64,000 nt of DNA from Ephydatia muelleri (Eukaryota; Porifera; Demospongiae; Spongillida; Spongillidae): positions 2,962,812 to 3,026,811 of the forward strand of contig JABACO010000003.1 in assembly GCA_013339895.1 (NCBI GenBank). Reading direction: 5' to 3'. Positions 62,566-64,000 of this stretch are shown piece by piece. Position 1 is the stretch's first letter. Each line of letters opens with the position of its first letter. Made by a program: the position numbers and the translations under genes. The notes below the pieces were generated by a model. That model saw only the letters and a list, made by a program, of their open reading frames with translations. It had not been told where the DNA came from and did not search any database.

Positions 62566-63060
62566 CTACTCCTTGTATGAACCCAAATCTCATGCACTAA
62601 TGGAGTATAATGGTGGTCTTGAAAAAGCTATTCTTAGGGATAGTGAGCTTCTAAGTGAAGTAAATGATGCCTTTTGTAAGTCTCATCCATTGCTAGCTCA
62701 AAAGGTTGTTACAAGATCTGCCTGTGCAGCAGTAAGTAAGATTGGTGCAGATACATTGGTTTCTAAAGCACTGAGTGTACGAAGAGCAAAAGCAGGGTCA
62801 TTGCTAAACACTATCCAGGAAGTTAATGCATTGAAATTAGAAGAAAATGATATTTTAGTTAGGCATGGGTATCATACTGCTGGCTCTCTGCCCCCATGGC
62901 CGCTAGATGCAGTGCTGCCCCCCCTATCGTCCGCCACCAGCAGCAGCAGAGCTGCCCCCACCACCAGCAGCAGAGAGCTGCCCCCACCGCCAGCAGCAGC
63001 AGAGCTACCCGAGAGGAAGCGGTATCGCAGGGGTCACCGAACTACCACTACCACCCAAAG
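62566..63060 (+). CDS. Exon 3 of mobile gene: second, shortened body copy
   Basis: Paralogue of the start of exon 2 (YSLYEPKSHALMEY, LLAQKVVTRS, YHTAG) with the same acceptor (CCCATATAG) and donor (AAAG then GTATGT). After YHTAGS the body is replaced by a Pro/Ala/Ser-rich stretch encoded by GCAGCAGCAGAGCTGCCCCC repeats and then by the ERKRYRRGHRTTTTTQ end. The intact frame across three joined pieces is notable. Confidence 0.5.
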
Positions 63061-63666
63061 GTATGTCATGGCATGTTGTATTGCACTAGCATTAAAAAGC
63101 TATAGGAAGATGTGCTTGCAACATGTGTACAGTACGCATGTAAGGGATCTGCCATTCACTTCACATGTAAAGCAATATCATTTTCTGTTGTTTGAACGAC
63201 GGTGAATTAGACAGAAAATATGCTATTGCGGGAATGCGAAGATGACGCATGCACAGTGTTGGGATATGCATGAGCGTAGTCTGCGCAGGGCAGACAGGCT
63301 GGCTGGTACGGCATCCGTTGATGCCGACGTGAATGTGGGTAGTTAATTTCAGATCCTGCTGTACATAAACTACCTTTGAGTGACAAGGCGCAGTGATGGA
63401 TTCATGCACTTTGTAATATTGAATTGGTGCATATGGATGTGTTAGTAGGTTGTACAGTGTGTAGTGTTTGGCAGAGTGTGGCCAATGTGCACAGCTGATC
63501 ATGCAATTCAATTTGTTATGGAGGCATGATCTTGGAGTGCATGGTGACTCAACTGTCCTTTGTGACCTGTCTATTGAATTTTGGGGTGTCATCCTTAATT
63601 TGATGCACAAAAAGGCTTCCTTATCTGATGTAAAAAAAGCTTTTGACACAATGTTTTTACAATCAG

Positions 63667-64000
63667 CAGCAGTGCTGCCCCGCCTACACCAGCAGTAGCA
63701 GTGCCCCCACCAGCAGCAGCAGCAGAGCTGCCCCCACCGCCACCAGCAGTAGCAGCAGAGCTGCCCCCACCGCCACCAGCAGTAGCAGCAGAGCTGCCCC
63801 CACCGCCACCAGCAGTAGCAGCAGAGCTGCCCCCACCGCCACCAGCAGTAGCAGTGCCCCCACCAGCAGCAGCAGCAGAGCTGCCCCCACCGCCACCAGC
63901 AGTAGCAGTGCCCCCACCAGCAGCAGCAGCAGAGCTGCCACCAGCAGTAGCAGCAGAGCTGCCACCAGCAGTAGCAGCAGATCTGCCCCCACCGCCACCA
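63667..64000. repeat. GCAGCAGCAGAGCTGCCCCC tandem repeat at window edge
   Basis: Imperfect units of about 30-33 bp, all open in one forward frame (Pro/Ala/Ser) and in the reverse (Leu/Val), running off the window. The same motif lies inside exon 3 at 62930-63005, so this is probably another repeat-bearing module of the same element. Confidence 0.85.

Larger units (their letters stand above)
59365..63660 (+). mobile_element. Basic-repeat modular mobile gene region, plus copy
   Basis: The outer limit is set by where similarity to the inverted copy at 54923-56290 begins (ATCTGAACCTG). It includes three exon-like frames and their duplicated splice signals. No terminal inverted repeats, target duplication, helicase, integrase or nuclease motif are visible in the window; the downstream part may lie beyond it. 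A Helitron-like or other large DNA element is possible, but this is unproven. Confidence 0.45.

Noticed and set aside
63684..63998. Reverse-strand Leu/Val-rich 104-codon frame resembling membrane helices
   Set aside because: Antisense of the GCAGCAG-type tandem repeat; composition comes from the repeat unit.

Overview
This is animal nuclear DNA. It holds intron-bearing genes with GT-AG splice sites and animal gene families: three tetraspanins, a PRMT1-type arginine methyltransferase, RPB10, a PUS1-type pseudouridine synthase and a DRAM/TMEM150-type membrane protein. Small introns, intergenic gaps of 140-650 bp and lineage-style repeat-rich mobile ORFs fit a compact early-branching metazoan, most likely a sponge. 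That placement is an inference; no species is assigned.

The dominant structure is a giant inverted duplication. Bases 1-25146 and 26147-51502 are reverse complements, separated by exactly 1,000 N, and the left arm runs off the window edge. Every gene in 1-25146 therefore appears twice. The arms differ by scattered substitutions, microsatellite and VNTR copy number, homopolymer length and single-base indels. The indels break reading frames in one arm or the other. The most economical reading is two haplotype contigs scaffolded head to head across a gap, with residual long-read indel errors; a real palindrome is not excluded.

Gene order along one arm, from the outer edge towards the gap (strands as in the left copy): tetraspanin A (-, with a piggyBac in an intron); a poorly understood 2.5-6.6 kb stretch with a CRE/CCAAT promoter and VNTRs; tetraspanin B (+); tetraspanin C (-); RPB10 (+); PRMT1 (-); a 2 kb gene-poor gap; DRAM-like (-); an unidentified 120-aa Cys-rich gene (+); PUS1-like (-, with a repetitive Cys-containing tail); and the first exons of an unidentified gene (+) entering the gap. 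Neighbours alternate in divergent and convergent pairs, suggesting shared promoters and overlapping 3' ends. These are housekeeping RNA-modification, transcription and methylation functions plus membrane proteins; nothing indicates one joint pathway.

Beyond the right arm (51503-64000) the sequence is single copy in this window. It holds the rest of an intact piggyBac, the last two exons of tetraspanin A separated by a 5 kb mobile-element-filled intron (two foldback elements, a dead copy of a basic-repeat mobile gene, a decayed Ty3/gypsy remnant), and then a largely open modular mobile gene with duplicated exons (59.4-63.1 kb) and a GCAGCAG-type tandem repeat at the edge. I recognise no RNA genes and no CRISPR array.
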